From Hylemonella gracilis str. Niagara R (lineage in GTDB: Bacteria > Pseudomonadota > Gammaproteobacteria > Burkholderiales > Burkholderiaceae_C), in contig NZ_JEMG01000001.1 in NCBI RefSeq assembly GCF_000600295.1, forward strand, positions 829,055 through 893,054: a stretch of 64,000 nt of DNA, read 5' to 3'. Both the position numbers and the translations under genes were made by a program. Below are positions 14,073 to 24,353 of the stretch, piece after piece (position 1 is the first letter of the stretch; each line of letters starts with the position of its first letter). The notes under the pieces were generated by a model. It ran no database searches. It saw nothing but the letters and a program-made list of their open reading frames with translations, and was not told the DNA's origin.

Positions 14073-15029
14073 TCAGCGGGCGCGCAGGGTCTGCAGTCGG
14101 TCGGTTTGTCCCAGATAAGTGGGGGCGATCGCTGCTGGCGAGGTCGCGGTGATGCCCAGCGTGTCCAGGCCAGGCAGGCGCCCGGTGGCCACATTGGGTA
14201 CTTTCATCGAGTCCAGGTTGTCCCGGCTCATCAGCGGCTCGCCGGGCGCGCATTCCATCAGCAGAGCCTGCAGCCGGCCGAGCGGCGCCGGCAGCGCGAT
14301 CACCGGGCGCGGCACGCCGGCCGCGCGGCCGGCCAAGCGAACCAGATCGCGCAGACTCAGGACCGAGGGGCCGCAAAGTTCATAGGTCTGGCCGACCGTG
14401 CGCGGGTCGAACAGGCAACGGGCCACCGCTTCGGCCACGTCGACCACCCAGACTGGTTGGAAGCGCGCCTCGGCGCCGGCCAGCGGGACCAAGGGAAAGA
14501 CGCGCTGCAGCGCGGCAAACAGGTTCAGGAAACGGTCGCCCGCGCCGAAGATCACGCTCGGGCGCAGCACCGTGAGTTGCAGGCCGGCTCCGTCTGTTGC
14601 CTGGGTTGCTTCCTGCAGAACGGCTTCGCCCCGGCTCTTGCTGCGCAGGTAGCGAGAAGGCGCGGTGGTGGCGGTCGCCGGGTCGGCACCCAGCGCGCTG
14701 ATGTGCACGATGCGCTGCACACCCGAGGCCAGGCAGGCCCTGGCCAGCTTGCGTGGCAATTCCACATGCACGCGTTCGAAATCGGCCTCGCGCCCCTGCA
14801 AGATGGCCACCAGATGGACCACGGCGTCGTGGCCGGGCAGCAGGCGGCGCAGGGTGGCTTCATCGTGCGCGTCGCCCTCCAGCACGGTCAGGCCGGGCAA
14901 GTGCTGCACGGAGCGTGCATGCTCGGCACGGCGCGTCAGCACCGTGACGCCACAGCCTAGTCGGATCAGGTGTTCACAGACATGCCGGCCGACAAAGCCG
15001 GTGCCACCGAGCAGCAGCACGCGTTTCAT
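14073..15029 (-). CDS. NAD(P)-binding complex I NDUFA9-subunit-like protein
   Basis: A 318-aa atypical SDR: 'LLLGGTGFVGRHVCEHLI' at the N terminus, 'AVVHLVAIL', 'RIVHISALGADP' and 'YLRSKSRGEAVL', in which the usual YxxxK becomes YLRSKSRGE as in NDUFA9-like proteins. Such proteins occur widely in proteobacteria outside the nuo operon; their substrate is not known. The ATG overlaps the stop of the lytic transglycosylase gene by 4 nt, so both form one transcription unit. Confidence 0.8.
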   Translation of the reverse strand: MKRVLLLGGTGFVGRHVCEHLIRLGCGVTVLTRRAEHARSVQHLPGLTVLEGDAHDEATLRRLLPGHDAVVHLVAILQGREADFERVHVELPRKLARACLASGVQRIVHISALGADPATATTAPSRYLRSKSRGEAVLQEATQATDGAGLQLTVLRPSVIFGAGDRFLNLFAALQRVFPLVPLAGAEARFQPVWVVDVAEAVARCLFDPRTVGQTYELCGPSVLSLRDLVRLAGRAAGVPRPVIALPAPLGRLQALLMECAPGEPLMSRDNLDSMKVPNVATGRLPGLDTLGITATSPAAIAPTYLGQTDRLQTLRAR

Positions 15030-17251
15030 GGCAGTTCTTCCACCGGTTCGGGCTTGGCCACGCCCTGCGGTCCGACATAACCCAACCGGGCCTTGAGCGA
15101 CTGGGGCTGACCGCTGAGCACGGCAGCGTAGTTGACGGTGTTGGGCAACACCTTCTTCACGTAGTCCCGGGTTTCGCCAAAGGGGATGTTCTCGATCCAG
15201 ATGGCGGCTTCCAGCACGGGGTCGCTGGCATCGCCGCGCCAGAGGCGGGCACGGCTCGGCCCCGCGTTGTAGGCGGCGGCGGCCATGGGCATGGAGCCGT
15301 CGAAGGCTTCGAGCACCAGTTGCAGGTAGCTGGAGCCCAGGGCGATGTTGGTGTCGCGATCGGTGATCTGCTTGGGCTTGTAGTTGCGCAGTCCGATGCG
15401 CCGCGCGGTCCAGTGCGCCGTTGCGGGCATGACCTGCATCAATCCCGCCGCGCCCACGCTGGACTGGGCTTCGGCGATGAAACGGCTTTCCTGCCGGATC
15501 AGGCCGTAGATGAAGGCCGGCTCCAGGCCAGTCTGGATGGCGCGCTGCTGCACTTCCTCGCGGTAGGGCGTGGGGAAGCGCTGCGCGTAGTTCATGAACG
15601 TGCGGGTGCGGTCGCTGGTGTTGATGCAGCGGTCCCAGACCTGGGCCTCGCAGGCCAGGGCCGACGCCGACAGCAGCTCACGGTCGCTCATGCCGCCCGG
15701 CACATGCAGGCCGATGGTGTAGTTCCATTCGCGCACGCCTTCGTCGCGTAGGCCGATGCGGATGGCCAGCAGGGCGCGCTGCAGGCCTGGGTTGTCTCGC
15801 GCCGCCTGCAGTTCGTCGGCGCTGGGGGCCGTCTGTTCGGTGGGCGCGGTGATGGTTTGGCCCAGTTCCTCCAGCGCGAGCTGGCCATAGAAGTGGCTGG
15901 GCGAGGCGATGGATTGCAGCAAGGCCCGGGCGCGCTGCTCGGCGTCCGGCATCTGCAGCGCCAGCACGGCGCGGGCGCGCCAATAGACCCAGGTCGGGTC
16001 ACGCATCTGCGCGGGGCTCAGGGCGGCGATGGCGTCGTGCACCTGCTGCCAGTCATTGGCCCGCAAAGCGGCGCGCACGCGCCACAGCAGATGGTCGCTG
16101 TGCATGCCGGCGACATCGCCCTGCGCGTAGTACTCCAGTGCCCGGTCGGACAGCAGGCGCGCGGCGCGCTTGCCGATCACGCCCCAAATCCAGTTGCGTT
16201 CCTCGTCGGTCAGCTGGGCGCGCCAACGCAGCTTGTTCAGTTCCTCGGCGGCGGCATGAGGGTCGTTCGAGGCCATGCGCACGATGGCCAGCGTGACCCA
16301 TTCGCGGGTCTTGGGGCGGAACGCCGTGAGGTTCTCGTCCAGGTAACGCTTGGGACCCGCGTACAGCTGGTTCAGGCCGACGGCCCAGGCTGGGTTGAGC
16401 AGGCCCACGGCCTGCTGGGCGATCTGCGGCTGGTCGAACTCAAAACCCAGGCGCGCACGCCGCCAGACCACCATGGGGTCCAGCTTGTCATCCTGCAGCA
16501 GGCGGCGGGCAGCGGCGGCGCAACCCTCGCCGGGCGTGAACAGCTGACCCAGCCACAAGTCGCTGACTTGTCGGGCGATGGCTTCGCTCACTTCGGCAGG
16601 GGTGTTGCTGCCTTCGCGCGCATAGGTCGCGTGCAGGGCGTGACAGCGCACCTCGGGGTCGTCGTGCATGCGGAACTTGGCATATTCCGTCTCGAACCGG
16701 GCCCAGTCACGCCGTTTGCCCAGGATCAGCAGCCAATCGTTGCGCAGACGGTCTTCCAGGTAGGTGCCCGCGTACCGGGTCAGGAAGGCTTCGATGTCCG
16801 CTGTCTTGGCGTCTTCGAGCCGGGCGCTCAGTTCCCAGTACGAGGCCCAGATTTCCAGGGCGTGGCCGCGCACCTGCGGCAGCAACTCGGCCATGCGGCG
16901 ACGGTCCAACTTCTTGTAGGCCATGCCCATGTCGCCCAGCAGAACGTCCTGGCGGGACTTGCTCCAGCTTGCCACAGGCGCCGCCGAGGCGACCACGGTC
17001 TGCGCGGTTGCAGCGGCGCCTGGGTTGGGCGTGGCAGGCGCGGACACAAGAGGCGTCGAAGCTGCAGCAGGCTGGGCCGAGGACGCTGGTGTCACGGTGC
17101 CTGCGCTCACATGAGCGGGCGGGGTGAGCAGGAAAGCGGCTGGGACGTCCGGCGCGGCCTCTCCCTGCGCCGAAGCAACTTGGTTTGCGGCCAGCAGACC
17201 GCAGCCCAGGGTCAGGCTGACCGTCGATGTCAGAATAGCTCGAAACTTCAT
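15026..17251 (-). CDS. slt: Soluble lytic murein transglycosylase
   Basis: A 741-aa periplasmic protein: signal peptide (1-28, ..NQVASAQG), an Ala/Pro-rich linker, a long alpha-superhelical region, then the goose-type lysozyme domain with catalytic E588 in 'IRQESRF', 'SVGAAGLMQVMPATA' and 'AAYNAGPSRARLW'. It cleaves peptidoglycan glycan strands to 1,6-anhydro-muropeptides. A TTG two codons upstream is possible but ATG 17251 gives the better signal peptide. Divergent from the cyclo-ligase gene; coupled to the NDUFA9-like gene by a 4-nt overlap. Confidence 0.9.
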   Translation of the reverse strand: MKFRAILTSTVSLTLGCGLLAANQVASAQGEAAPDVPAAFLLTPPAHVSAGTVTPASSAQPAAASTPLVSAPATPNPGAAATAQTVVASAAPVASWSKSRQDVLLGDMGMAYKKLDRRRMAELLPQVRGHALEIWASYWELSARLEDAKTADIEAFLTRYAGTYLEDRLRNDWLLILGKRRDWARFETEYAKFRMHDDPEVRCHALHATYAREGSNTPAEVSEAIARQVSDLWLGQLFTPGEGCAAAARRLLQDDKLDPMVVWRRARLGFEFDQPQIAQQAVGLLNPAWAVGLNQLYAGPKRYLDENLTAFRPKTREWVTLAIVRMASNDPHAAAEELNKLRWRAQLTDEERNWIWGVIGKRAARLLSDRALEYYAQGDVAGMHSDHLLWRVRAALRANDWQQVHDAIAALSPAQMRDPTWVYWRARAVLALQMPDAEQRARALLQSIASPSHFYGQLALEELGQTITAPTEQTAPSADELQAARDNPGLQRALLAIRIGLRDEGVREWNYTIGLHVPGGMSDRELLSASALACEAQVWDRCINTSDRTRTFMNYAQRFPTPYREEVQQRAIQTGLEPAFIYGLIRQESRFIAEAQSSVGAAGLMQVMPATAHWTARRIGLRNYKPKQITDRDTNIALGSSYLQLVLEAFDGSMPMAAAAYNAGPSRARLWRGDASDPVLEAAIWIENIPFGETRDYVKKVLPNTVNYAAVLSGQPQSLKARLGYVGPQGVAKPEPVEELP

Positions 17252-17284
17252 GCGCAAATTATGACCATGACCGGGCCCCGCGAT

Positions 17285-17893
17285 ATGTCAGAAAAAACCA
17301 CAGGATTAAGGTCAGAAAAACAGGAACTGCGCAAGCGCCTGATCGCCGAGCGCCTGAACCTGCCTGACCGGATGGGCCGGGCGGCGGCCTTGCAGCAGGT
17401 CATGCGCATCTGGCTGATCGGACGCCCAGATTTGGTGATAGGCGCCTACTGGCCCATCAAAGGGGAATTTGACCCCTTGCCGGCCCTGCACCGCTGGAAG
17501 GAGGACGGTGAGTTGCTGGATCAGGCGCAGCGTCGCCGCATCGGCCTGCCGGTGATCGACAAGGTGCACAAAACGCTGACTTTCCACGCCTGGTACCCCG
17601 GCTGCCCGATGGAAGAAGATGCCTATGGCATTCCCAAACCCAAGGACACGGAAGTCATCGTTCCTACCCTGCTCTTTGTGCCCTGCGTGGGTTACGGCCC
17701 CGGTGGCTACCGCCTCGGCTACGGCGGGGGGTTTTACGACCGCACGCTCGCAACCCTGCAGCCCAAGCCCCATACCGTGGGTCTGGGTTATGCCCCGGGG
17801 TTTGTCGACGACCTCGAGCCCGAGCCCCACGATGTGCCGCTGGATGCCATCCTCAACGACAAGGGCGTGGTCTGGCCGGTGGGTATGGGCTGA
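17285..17893 (+). CDS. ygfA: 5-formyltetrahydrofolate cyclo-ligase
   Basis: A 202-aa protein with the family's substrate-binding 'GAYWPIKGEFD', the ATP-binding 'GYGPGGYRLGYGGGFYDR' and 'TVGLGYAPGFV'. It converts 5-formyl-THF to 5,10-methenyl-THF at the cost of ATP. ATGs at 17261 and 17267 are in frame and would add 6-8 residues; none has a clear ribosome binding site, so the exact start is open. Divergent from slt with a very short gap. Confidence 0.85.
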   Translation: MSEKTTGLRSEKQELRKRLIAERLNLPDRMGRAAALQQVMRIWLIGRPDLVIGAYWPIKGEFDPLPALHRWKEDGELLDQAQRRRIGLPVIDKVHKTLTFHAWYPGCPMEEDAYGIPKPKDTEVIVPTLLFVPCVGYGPGGYRLGYGGGFYDRTLATLQPKPHTVGLGYAPGFVDDLEPEPHDVPLDAILNDKGVVWPVGMG

Positions 17894-18060
17894 GCCGTAC
17901 CGAGCCTGAAATCCGCTTGGACCATCGCCTTCGGTCTGCGGTATTGATTTCCGAGTTTGGATTCCCAAGGTCTTGGCTTTGGCGCCGTGCAGCGACTGGA
18001 TGAGGCTGGACAGAGGTGCTGGAATGAATGCCCCAGCAACTTCGTTCAAGAGGCTTCATC

Positions 18061-18390
18061 ATGAAATCATCTTCTTTGAAATATGCACATTGGGCTTTTC
18101 AGCTCAGCTTGGCCCTGGGCTTGGCCGTGGGGCTGAGTTATGTCTGGGCGGCCGCGCCGACGCAGGCCGCCACGAACCCGCAGACCGGCGCCGCAGCCAA
18201 GCCCACCAAGCCGGCGGCCGTGGCGCAGGCGCAGCCGGGCAAGGAGGCGGAGAAGAAGCACACGCAGCAGGAACGCATGAAAAACTGCAATGCCGAGGCC
18301 AAAAGCAAAACTTTGAAGGGTGATGAACGCAAGACCTTCATGAGTCAGTGCCTGAGCAACAAGCCGGAGGCACAGGGGGCGAAGAAGTAG
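18061..18390 (+). CDS. PsiF-like exported protein
   Basis: A 109-aa protein: signal sequence (about 1-34, ..TQAA), an Ala/Pro/Lys-rich linker and one PsiF repeat ('ERMKNCNAEAKSKTLKGDER', then 'MSQCLS'). In E. coli psiF is phosphate-starvation-inducible, role unknown. AAGAGG before the ATG supports this start over the ATG at 18028. Convergent with the porin gene. Confidence 0.78.
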   Translation: MKSSSLKYAHWAFQLSLALGLAVGLSYVWAAAPTQAATNPQTGAAAKPTKPAAVAQAQPGKEAEKKHTQQERMKNCNAEAKSKTLKGDERKTFMSQCLSNKPEAQGAKK

Positions 18391-18425
18391 GTCGGCAGAT
18401 GCGGGCTTTTTTGGGCTGCCGCATG

Positions 18426-18455
18426 AAAAAACCCGTGCAGCGTGAGCTGCACGGG
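18426..18455 (-). terminator. Rho-independent terminator of the porin gene
   Basis: A perfect 10-bp stem CCCGTGCAGC / GCTGCACGGG with loop GTGA (18432-18455), followed on the minus strand by six T residues (18431-18426). It lies 59 bp after the porin stop. Confidence 0.85.
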
Positions 18456-18513
18456 TATTGCTTCGACTGTCTCAGGTCGGCGCCAGATCAAGGAACCGAA
18501 CTGGAAACAATAA

Positions 18514-19467
18514 TCAGAAGGTCAGGATCAGGCCCGCAGCGAAGCCGGATACATCTTCACCACCATTGTTCAGGCCAGTGAGAGATTTCTTGTCGGCGGC
18601 AGCGAATTCACCGTAGGCGTAGACGCCCTTGAAGATTTCCTTGCTGGCATACAGCTCATAGGACGAACCTTCGGTCTCGGTTTCCGTGCCGTAGCCGAAG
18701 CCGACGGACACACCGGAGATGGTGGTCACGGCGCCGAGCTGGATGCCGGTGGCAAAGTCACCACGGGTGTGGTAGCCGAGGTTGGCCTTGAAGGCGCCGA
18801 AGTCATACTGGAACGCTGCGCCCATGTAGTCTTCGCTTTCCTTCACGGTATCGTCCTCGGTACCGGCGGTGGCAAAAGCGGCGGAGACGCTGATGGGGCC
18901 GCTGGCGAAGGTGGCGCCGACGGAAACGATATCTTCCTCTTCGGTGTCGGGCTTGGCCTGAACCAGGCTGGCCGACAGACTCAGCGAACCCATGGTCGGT
19001 GCAATGTACTTCAGGACGTTCGACACCTGGGACTGGCCCCACATGTCGGTGCCAGCATGAACAGCCGAGCTGGTCGTGTTGGACCAGCCGTTGTAGTCGT
19101 AGCCAATGAAGTGATCGAAAGCGACGTTGTCTTGCACGCCGTAACGGACTTCACCCAGGCTGCCCGACAGGCCGGCCCAGGCTTGGCGATTGAATACCTT
19201 GTCAGCAGCACTTTGCGCGCCCGTCGAGCCGTTGAAGCCGCCTTGGTAGTTGAAGTTTGCCTTCACGCCATTGCCCACGTCGGTGCTGCTCTTGATGCCG
19301 AAACGGGTGGTGGAATTGCCATTGCTGCCGATGAGGGTGTCAGCATCTTCGGCGACTTCTTGCTTCACGCCGAAGTCAAACAGACCATAAACAGCAGTTT
19401 GGGCTTGGGCGGCGCCCGCGAAGCCCAGGGCGGCCACTGCTGCGGCGGAAATCAGAGCTTTTTTCAT
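18514..19467 (-). CDS. Gram-negative general porin
   Basis: A 317-aa precursor: signal peptide MKKALISAAAVAALGFAGAAQA, then a Tyr/Gly-rich beta-barrel typical of Burkholderiales trimeric porins ('TAVYGLFDFGVKQ', 'SSTDVGNGVKANFNYQGGF', 'RQAWAGLSGSLGEVRYG'), ending in the terminal Phe (..AAGLILTF) needed for outer-membrane insertion. The ATG at 19467 has AAGGA upstream. A strong terminator follows. Confidence 0.9.
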   Translation of the reverse strand: MKKALISAAAVAALGFAGAAQAQTAVYGLFDFGVKQEVAEDADTLIGSNGNSTTRFGIKSSTDVGNGVKANFNYQGGFNGSTGAQSAADKVFNRQAWAGLSGSLGEVRYGVQDNVAFDHFIGYDYNGWSNTTSSAVHAGTDMWGQSQVSNVLKYIAPTMGSLSLSASLVQAKPDTEEEDIVSVGATFASGPISVSAAFATAGTEDDTVKESEDYMGAAFQYDFGAFKANLGYHTRGDFATGIQLGAVTTISGVSVGFGYGTETETEGSSYELYASKEIFKGVYAYGEFAAADKKSLTGLNNGGEDVSGFAAGLILTF

Positions 19468-19552
19468 GTGAAAAGTCCTTGAGGGGTTGAACAAAGTCTT
19501 CGAAAGACCGTGGGGAATTATGACAGCCTAGTCACAGCCGTCTGGGTGAATC

Positions 19553-19571
19553 GGCATGCAAAAAGCATGCC
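19553..19571. repeat. Inverted repeat between kup and porin
   Basis: GGCATGC-AAAAA-GCATGCC, a perfect 7-bp inverted repeat in the 217-bp gap upstream of the porin. It could be a protein-binding site or a weak kup terminator; nothing in the sequence decides. Confidence 0.35.
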
Positions 19572-19684
19572 TCGAGCCTGTACTAGTTGCGTTCTAGCAA
19601 CAGGGAATAACGCGGACGGAATGCCGGTGCGGCCCATCTCCTCGTCCTCGCCACCCCATACGTGGACGAGACGAAGCTTGCAGC

Positions 19685-21565
19685 TCAGATTTCCACCTTG
19701 CTGCCCAACTCCACCACCGCGTTGTTCGGCAGGTTGAGGAAGTCGGCCGCCGCGCTGGCGTTGTGGTGCATCTGGGCGAAGAGTTTTTCGCGCCAGGCGG
19801 CCATGCCGCCGCCCAGGGTGGGCACCACCACGTCACGCGAGAGGAAGTAGCTGGTGTTCATCGCGTCCATCAGGCAGCCGCGGTTGCGCACCGGCTCCAG
19901 CGCGGCAGGCAGGTCGGGGTCGTTCTTGAAGCCGTAGTTGACGATGACCTGCCAGCAGTCATGGCCCAGGGGCGTGATTTCGATGCGCTTGTCCAGGCCG
20001 ATCCAGGGCGTCTCGTGGTTGCGCACGGTGACGAAAAGGTTGTTCTCGTGCAGCACCTTGTTGTGTTTGAGGTTGTGCAGCAGGGCGTTGGGCACCGCCC
20101 CAGCCTCGGAGGTCAGGAAGACTGCCGTGCCTTCGACCCGCACGGGCGGGCTGATGAACACGGCGTCCAGGAAGCTGCGCAGGTCGATGGCGTCGGCATG
20201 CTGCTTGTCCGCCAGCAGGCGGCGACCGCGTTTCCAGGTCAGCATCACGGTGAAGATGACGATCCCGATGAGCACGGGAAACCAGCCGCCATCCACGATC
20301 TTCAGCATGTTGGAGGCGACGAGCAGCAGGTCGATCGCGAAAAACAGGCCCGTGGCGGCGACACACAGCGCCAGTGGCAAGCCCCAGGCGTAGCGGATCA
20401 CGAAGAACGTCAGCACCGTGGTGATCAGCATGTCCGTGGTGACGACGATGCCGTAGGCCGAGGCCAGCGCGGTGGAATTGCGAAACAAGCCCATCGCCAG
20501 CACGATGGCCGCGAACAACAGCCAGTTGACCGCCGGGATGTAAATCTGCCCGGCCTCCCGCACCGAAGTGTGGTGTATCACCATGCGCGGCAGATAACCG
20601 AGCTGGATGGCCTGTTTGGTGACGGAGAAAGCCGCAGTCAGCAGCGCCTGGGAAGCGATGACGGTGGCCGCGGTGGCCAGCACCACCAAGGGCAGCAGGG
20701 TCCACTCACGCAACTGTGGCGGCACCATCAGGTAGAAGGGGTTGCTGACGGCGCTCGGGTCTTCCAGCAACAGTGCGCCCTGGCCAAAATAATTGAGCAG
20801 CAACGCGGGCATGACCACGGAGAACCAGGCCAGGCGGATCGGTTTCTTGCCGAAATGGCCCATGTCAGCGTACAGCGCCTCGGCCCCGGTGACGGTGAGC
20901 ACCAGCGCACCCAGCAGCAGGAAGGCGATGCCCGGACTGCCCAGGATGAAGTCCAGGGCGTAGTGCGGGCTGACTGCATAGAGGATGGTCGGGTGGCGCG
21001 CGATCTGCGTGACACCCAGCACGGCCAGCACGATGAACCACAGCAGGGTGATGGGCCCAAAGAAGCGGCCGATGCGACTGGTGCCATGCTTTTGCACGAA
21101 GAACAGGGCGAACAGGATCAGCAGCGCGGTAGGAATGATGTACGGGTGCAGGCCGGGCGCCACCAGTTCCAGGCCCTCGATGGCCGAGAGCACCGAGATT
21201 GCCGGCGTGATCACGCCGTCGCCGTAGAAGATGGCCGTGCCGAAGATGCCCACCAGCAGCAGCACTCGACGCAAGGGCGGTCGGTCCTTCACTGCCTGCG
21301 AGGCCAGGGTCAGCATGGCGATCAGGCCGCCTTCGCCGTTGTAGTCGGCGCGCAGGATCAAGGTGACGTACTTGAGCGAGACGATGACTGTCACGGTCCA
21401 GAACACCATCGAGAGGATGCCGTAGACATTCTCGGGCGTGAAGGCGATCAGGCCCGAGCTGAACACGACCTTGAGCGCGTACAACACGCTGGTGCCGATG
21501 TCGCCGTAGACGATGCCGATGGCGCCCAGCGTCAGGGCGGCGAGGGATGATTTGGTGGCGCTCAT
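19685..21565 (-). CDS. kup: KUP-family low-affinity potassium uptake protein
   Basis: A 626-aa protein of normal Kup length with about twelve membrane helices in the N-terminal 430 residues. It begins with the family signature '[19 protein letters not shown]' and contains '[19 protein letters not shown]' and '[16 protein letters not shown]'. The C-terminal ~190 residues are soluble. It takes up K+ with protons. ATG 21565 gives the canonical start; upstream in-frame codons show no Kup similarity. It follows gshA by 46 nt. Confidence 0.93.
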   Translation of the reverse strand: MSATKSSLAALTLGAIGIVYGDIGTSVLYALKVVFSSGLIAFTPENVYGILSMVFWTVTVIVSLKYVTLILRADYNGEGGLIAMLTLASQAVKDRPPLRRVLLLVGIFGTAIFYGDGVITPAISVLSAIEGLELVAPGLHPYIIPTALLILFALFFVQKHGTSRIGRFFGPITLLWFIVLAVLGVTQIARHPTILYAVSPHYALDFILGSPGIAFLLLGALVLTVTGAEALYADMGHFGKKPIRLAWFSVVMPALLLNYFGQGALLLEDPSAVSNPFYLMVPPQLREWTLLPLVVLATAATVIASQALLTAAFSVTKQAIQLGYLPRMVIHHTSVREAGQIYIPAVNWLLFAAIVLAMGLFRNSTALASAYGIVVTTDMLITTVLTFFVIRYAWGLPLALCVAATGLFFAIDLLLVASNMLKIVDGGWFPVLIGIVIFTVMLTWKRGRRLLADKQHADAIDLRSFLDAVFISPPVRVEGTAVFLTSEAGAVPNALLHNLKHNKVLHENNLFVTVRNHETPWIGLDKRIEITPLGHDCWQVIVNYGFKNDPDLPAALEPVRNRGCLMDAMNTSYFLSRDVVVPTLGGGMAAWREKLFAQMHHNASAAADFLNLPNNAVVELGSKVEI

Positions 21566-21611
21566 GGGGATGGCGCTGGGCCTTGGTAGGTGGGTCCGGC
21601 TGGCCGCCGGT

Positions 21612-22922
21612 TCAGGCGTAGACCTCGGCCTCGGGGTCCGTGGCTTCCAGTTCGTAACTGGAAGCCAGCAGGCCCAGGCGGGCAACGACGCCGTACATGT
21701 AGAAGCGGTTGGGCACGGAGGCACCGGGCTTCGCGCCGGGCTGCGGCAACTGGGTGCTCTGGTCGAAGGCCAGGGGTACGTAGCTGGCGCCAGGCGCGTT
21801 CAGGTTTTCGTCCTCGCTGCGTTCGGCGTGGATGCGGTAGAAACCGCCGACCACGTAGCGGTCCATCATGTAGACCACGGGCTCAGCCACGGCGTCGTGC
21901 ATGCGCTCGTGCGTGAGCACACCTTCCTGGATGATGACGCTGGGGATGTTCTTCTGCGCGCGCAGCTTGGCGCGGGCGCGTTCGTTCAGGACTTGCAGGT
22001 CTTTGGCGTCGCGCACGGTCATGATGCCCTTGCCGTCCGTGCCATTGTCGGCCTTGACCACGACAAAGGGCTTTTCCTTGATGCCGTATTCCTTGTACTT
22101 GCGACGGATGCGCGCCAGCAGGGTGTCCACGTTGCTACTCAGGCATTCCAGGCCGGAGTCCGTGTCGGTGTCCGAGAACGCCACGCCCTCGCATTGCTCA
22201 TGCATCGGCGTGATCAACCAGGGATCGATGCCCAACAGCTTGCCCAGGCGTTTGGCGACTTCTTCGTAACTCTTGAAGTGGCGGCTCTTGCGCCGAAGGC
22301 TCCAGCCCGCGTGCAGCGGCGGCAGCAGGTACTGCTCGTGGATGTCTTCCAGGATGCCGGGAATGCCGGCGGACAGGTCGTTGTTGAGCAGGATGGTGCA
22401 GGGGTCGAAATCCTTCAGCCCCAGGCGGGTCTTGCTGCGCACCACGGGCTCCAGCGTGATGGACTCGCCGCCGGGCAGCGCGATGGTGGTGTTCTTCTTG
22501 ATCGAGGGGCTGATGGAGCCAATGCGCACGTTCAGCCCGGTCATGTGGAAAATGCGCTGCAACTGCGCGATGTTGCTCAGGTAGAAGGTATTGCGCCCGG
22601 CGTTCGCGGGGTCGATGTTCTCGGGGATGAGCAGCAGGTTGCGCGCTTCCGGACAGATTTTCTCCACCGCGGCCATGGAGGCCTGCACGGCCAGGGGCAG
22701 CATCTCGGGCGTGAGGTGATCCCAGCCCCCGGGGAATAGGTTGGTGTCCACCGGCGCGAGCTTGAAGCCCGCGTTGCGGATGTCGACCGAGCAGTAGAAA
22801 GGCGGCGTGTGCTCCATCCACTCCAGGCGGAACCAGCGTTCGATGGCTGGCATGGAGTCCAGCACGCGCTGTTCTAGCTCGTTGATCGGCCCGGTGAGGG
22901 CGGTGATGAGATGCGGAACCAT
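21612..22922 (-). CDS. gshA: Glutamate-cysteine ligase (Burkholderiales type)
   Basis: A 436-aa protein of the proteobacterial GshA family that is unrelated in length and motifs to E. coli GshA. Landmarks are '[18 protein letters not shown]', '[20 protein letters not shown]', '[17 protein letters not shown]' and '[20 protein letters not shown]'. It makes gamma-glutamylcysteine, the first step of glutathione synthesis. Located between proA and kup on the same strand, 69 nt after proA. Confidence 0.9.
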   Translation of the reverse strand: MVPHLITALTGPINELEQRVLDSMPAIERWFRLEWMEHTPPFYCSVDIRNAGFKLAPVDTNLFPGGWDHLTPEMLPLAVQASMAAVEKICPEARNLLLIPENIDPANAGRNTFYLSNIAQLQRIFHMTGLNVRIGSISPSIKKNTTIALPGGESITLEPVVRSKTRLGLKDFDPCTILLNNDLSAGIPGILEDIHEQYLLPPLHAGWSLRRKSRHFKSYEEVAKRLGKLLGIDPWLITPMHEQCEGVAFSDTDTDSGLECLSSNVDTLLARIRRKYKEYGIKEKPFVVVKADNGTDGKGIMTVRDAKDLQVLNERARAKLRAQKNIPSVIIQEGVLTHERMHDAVAEPVVYMMDRYVVGGFYRIHAERSEDENLNAPGASYVPLAFDQSTQLPQPGAKPGASVPNRFYMYGVVARLGLLASSYELEATDPEAEVYA

Positions 22923-22991
22923 GCAAACCCTTTTTATTGATGGGGGGCGCGGACCGCCCGCATCCCGGAGGATGCGCGGCCCGCAGGAGTG

Positions 22992-24332
22992 TCACGTCCT
23001 GACTTCTCCCTGCCCCAGCACCACCCATTTGAGCGAGGTCAGCCCGGCGATGCCCACGGGGCCGCGAGCGTGGAACTTGTCCGTGCTGATGCCGATCTCG
23101 GCGCCCAGCCCGTACTCGAAGCCATCGGCGAAGCGCGTGCTGGCGTTGACCATCACGCTGGCCGAGTCCACCTCGCGCAGGAAACGCTGGGCATGGACAT
23201 GGTCGCTGGTCAGGATGGCATCCGTGTGATGGCTGCCATAGCGGTTGATGTGGGCGATCGCCTCGTCCAGGCCGTCCACCAGCTTGATGCTGATGATGGG
23301 GGCGAGGTATTCGGTATACCAGTCCTGCTCGGTGGCGGTCGTCACGTTCGCGCCCGGTACCGAGGCCAGGATGGCCTGAGCTTCTGGGTCGCAGCGCATC
23401 TCCACGCCCTTGGCGGCGTAGATGGCGCCGATCTTCGGCAGGAATTCCCGGGCCACGTCGCGCGCGACCAGCAGGCCTTCGCTGGCGTTGCAGGGGCTGT
23501 ATTTTTGGGTCTTGGCGTTGTCGGCCACGGCGACCGCCATCGCGATGTCACACGGCGCGTCGACATAGGTGTGGCAATTGCCGTCCAGGTGCTTGATCAC
23601 CGGTACCTTGGCCTCGCGGCTCACGCGCTCGATCAGGCTGCGCCCGCCGCGCGGGATGATGACGTCGACAAATTCGGGCATGGCGATGAGCTGGCCGACG
23701 GCGGCGCGGTCGGTGGTGGCCACGAGCTGCACCGCGTCCTGCGGCAGACCGGCCTCGGCCAGGGCGTCCCGCACCAAAAGAGCCAGCGCCTTGTTCGACT
23801 CGATCGCTTCCGAGCCGCCGCGCAGGATGCAGGCGTTGCCACTCTTGATGGAGAGGCTGGCTGCCTCGATGGTCACGTTCGGGCGGCTCTCAAAGATCAT
23901 GCCGAACACGCCCAGCGGCACGCGCATCTGGCCCACGCGGATGCCCGAGGGTTGCTGGGTCAGGCCGGAAATCTCGCCGATGATGTCGGGCATGGCCGCC
24001 AGCTGTTCGCAGCCCAGTGCCACGGTGTCGAGGATCTTGGGCGTGAGCTTGAGCCGGTCCACCATGGGGGCGCTCAGGCCCGCGGTCTTGGCGCGTTCCA
24101 GATCCACCGTGTTGTCGGTCAACAAGCTGGCGGTGTGTTCGCGCAGCCGCCGCGCCAGCGCGCGCAGCGCGGTGTTTTTGCTTGCCGAGCTGGCCTTGGC
24201 CATCAGGGCCGAGGCGGTCCGGGCCTGGGTGCCCAGGGTCTGCATCAGCGCGGTCAGGTCCCCCGCGGCAGCCTCGGGTGCGGCCCCGGACGCCGCCTGG
24301 GCGAGCAAAGGGGCTTTTTCTGGCGCGTTCAT
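22992..24332 (-). CDS. proA: Gamma-glutamyl phosphate reductase
   Basis: A 446-aa aldehyde-dehydrogenase-fold enzyme with catalytic C281 in '[11 protein letters not shown]', '[20 protein letters not shown]', '[13 protein letters not shown]' and '[20 protein letters not shown]'. It reduces gamma-glutamyl phosphate to glutamate semialdehyde in proline synthesis. The holA gene ends 21 nt upstream, the usual order in Burkholderiales. Confidence 0.95.
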   Translation of the reverse strand: MNAPEKAPLLAQAASGAAPEAAAGDLTALMQTLGTQARTASALMAKASSASKNTALRALARRLREHTASLLTDNTVDLERAKTAGLSAPMVDRLKLTPKILDTVALGCEQLAAMPDIIGEISGLTQQPSGIRVGQMRVPLGVFGMIFESRPNVTIEAASLSIKSGNACILRGGSEAIESNKALALLVRDALAEAGLPQDAVQLVATTDRAAVGQLIAMPEFVDVIIPRGGRSLIERVSREAKVPVIKHLDGNCHTYVDAPCDIAMAVAVADNAKTQKYSPCNASEGLLVARDVAREFLPKIGAIYAAKGVEMRCDPEAQAILASVPGANVTTATEQDWYTEYLAPIISIKLVDGLDEAIAHINRYGSHHTDAILTSDHVHAQRFLREVDSASVMVNASTRFADGFEYGLGAEIGISTDKFHARGPVGIAGLTSLKWVVLGQGEVRT

Positions 24333-24353
24333 GGGCTCATTTTACGCTGGGGG

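Noticed and set aside
19763..21550. Long plus-strand frame opposite kup, and similar ones opposite gshA/proA (22989-24818), slt (15857-17260) and pntB (39877-40962)
   Set aside because: All are shadows of well-supported minus-strand genes, rich in Gln/His/Gly/Arg as expected from reverse reading of GC-rich codons.
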